From Candidatus Cloacimonadota bacterium (GTDB lineage: Bacteria > Cloacimonadota > Cloacimonadia > Cloacimonadales > TCS61): DNA of 6,469 nucleotides. Of the stretch, positions 6,271 through 6,469 are shown piece after piece. Location: positions 1 to 6,469 of the forward strand of contig JAUVKM010000128.1 in the NCBI GenBank assembly GCA_030596265.1. Reading direction: 5' to 3'. Position 1 is the first letter of the stretch; each line of letters opens with the position of its first letter. The notes below the pieces were generated by a model. The model was given only the letters and a program-made list of their open reading frames with translations, was not told where the DNA came from and searched no databases. Both the position numbers and the translations under genes were made by a program.

Positions 6271-6469
6271 CTAATTTTTTGGAGTTAATGCAATATAGGT
6301 TGGCAAGCCGATTACTTCAAAGTGCTTCAGTATCTCTTTTGTAGGAGATGCTTTGAGATTCTCAGCTTTATATTTCACTAAAATATAATTATCGAATTCT
6401 TCAATCACTTTTTCATCCTTAAAAGTAGTTGCATCCATTACCAGGCAGTTCTTACACCAGGTTGCCCAG
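6271..6469 (-). CDS. DsbD-gamma-like thioredoxin-fold protein, C-terminal part (starts beyond right edge)
   Basis: The last 65 codons of a gene entering from the right edge end at TAG 6273-6271. The peptide begins WATWCKNC and continues LVMDATTF, VIEEFDNYILVKY and the cis-proline motif VIGLPTYIAL. The WCxNC-x(2)-MD-x(2)-TF signature is that of the C-terminal domain of DsbD and of related DUF255-like or thioredoxin_7 proteins. In DsbD this domain receives electrons from the membrane domain and passes them to periplasmic partners. The protein stops only about three residues after the strand following the cis-proline. Usual DsbD-gamma domains continue with a final strand and helix, so this copy is short. 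Whether a membrane DsbD/CcdA-like domain precedes it cannot be seen. Nine bp separate it from the Omp28-like start, so it is very likely in the same operon. Confidence 0.8.
   Translation of the reverse strand, partial: WATWCKNCLVMDATTFKDEKVIEEFDNYILVKYKAENLKASPTKEILKHFEVIGLPTYIALTPKN

Noticed and set aside
335..6469. Genetic code with UGA reassigned to Gly or Trp
   Set aside because: Only one in-frame TGA exists in about 6 kb of coding sequence, although Gly and Trp are frequent and are always written with GGN or TGG. Reassignment would scatter many TGAs.

Overview
The window is AT-rich and looks like a piece of a FCB-superphylum genome (Bacteroidota, Chlorobi, Cloacimonadota and relatives). 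The evidence is two secreted proteins ending in FlgD-like type IX secretion (T9SS) sorting domains (YPNPFNP ... SGVYF ... KKMLLIK type), an Omp28-type lipoprotein, an outer-membrane barrel ending in Phe, and AAGGAG-type ribosome binding sites. A Cloacimonadota-like bacterium is my best guess, but the lineage is inferred.

All real genes are on the minus strand, so the operon reads from high to low coordinates. From the right edge: (1) the 3' end of a DsbD-gamma-like thioredoxin-fold gene (WCKNC); (2) an Omp28-related lipoprotein with a WCSNC site; (3) a periplasmic TlpA/ResA-like thioredoxin (WCVPC); (4) an outer-membrane beta-barrel; (5) a small secreted T9SS cargo protein; (6) a 653-residue secreted protein. 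The first five genes are 9-21 bp apart; the last gap, 87 bp, holds two copies of a palindromic repeat. A rho-independent terminator follows gene 6. A short repeat-rich spacer then leads to the start of a MoaD/ThiS-like gene that runs off the left edge.

The main result is gene 6. It would normally be called as two ORFs, a 60-residue fragment and a 533-residue protein, but these lie in the same frame and are separated by a single TGA at 2114-2116. That TGA sits where the first active-site cysteine of a thioredoxin fold belongs (FFWGGYG-U-PGC), no other stop intervenes, and the thioredoxin fold continues on the far side to a cis-proline. Immediately downstream is a GC-rich hairpin (three GCG Ala codons plus CCG in a gene that otherwise prefers GCA/GCT), at the distance expected for a bacterial SECIS element. 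I read it as a selenoprotein: signal peptide, Sec-containing thioredoxin domain, PKD domain, parallel beta-helix, T9SS sorting domain. That would be a surface-delivered selenoprotein.

Together the operon holds four thioredoxin-fold proteins placed, by their signals, at the inner membrane, as a lipoprotein, in the periplasm and at the cell surface, plus an outer-membrane barrel. This suggests an envelope-wide thiol/selenol redox relay; its function is inference.
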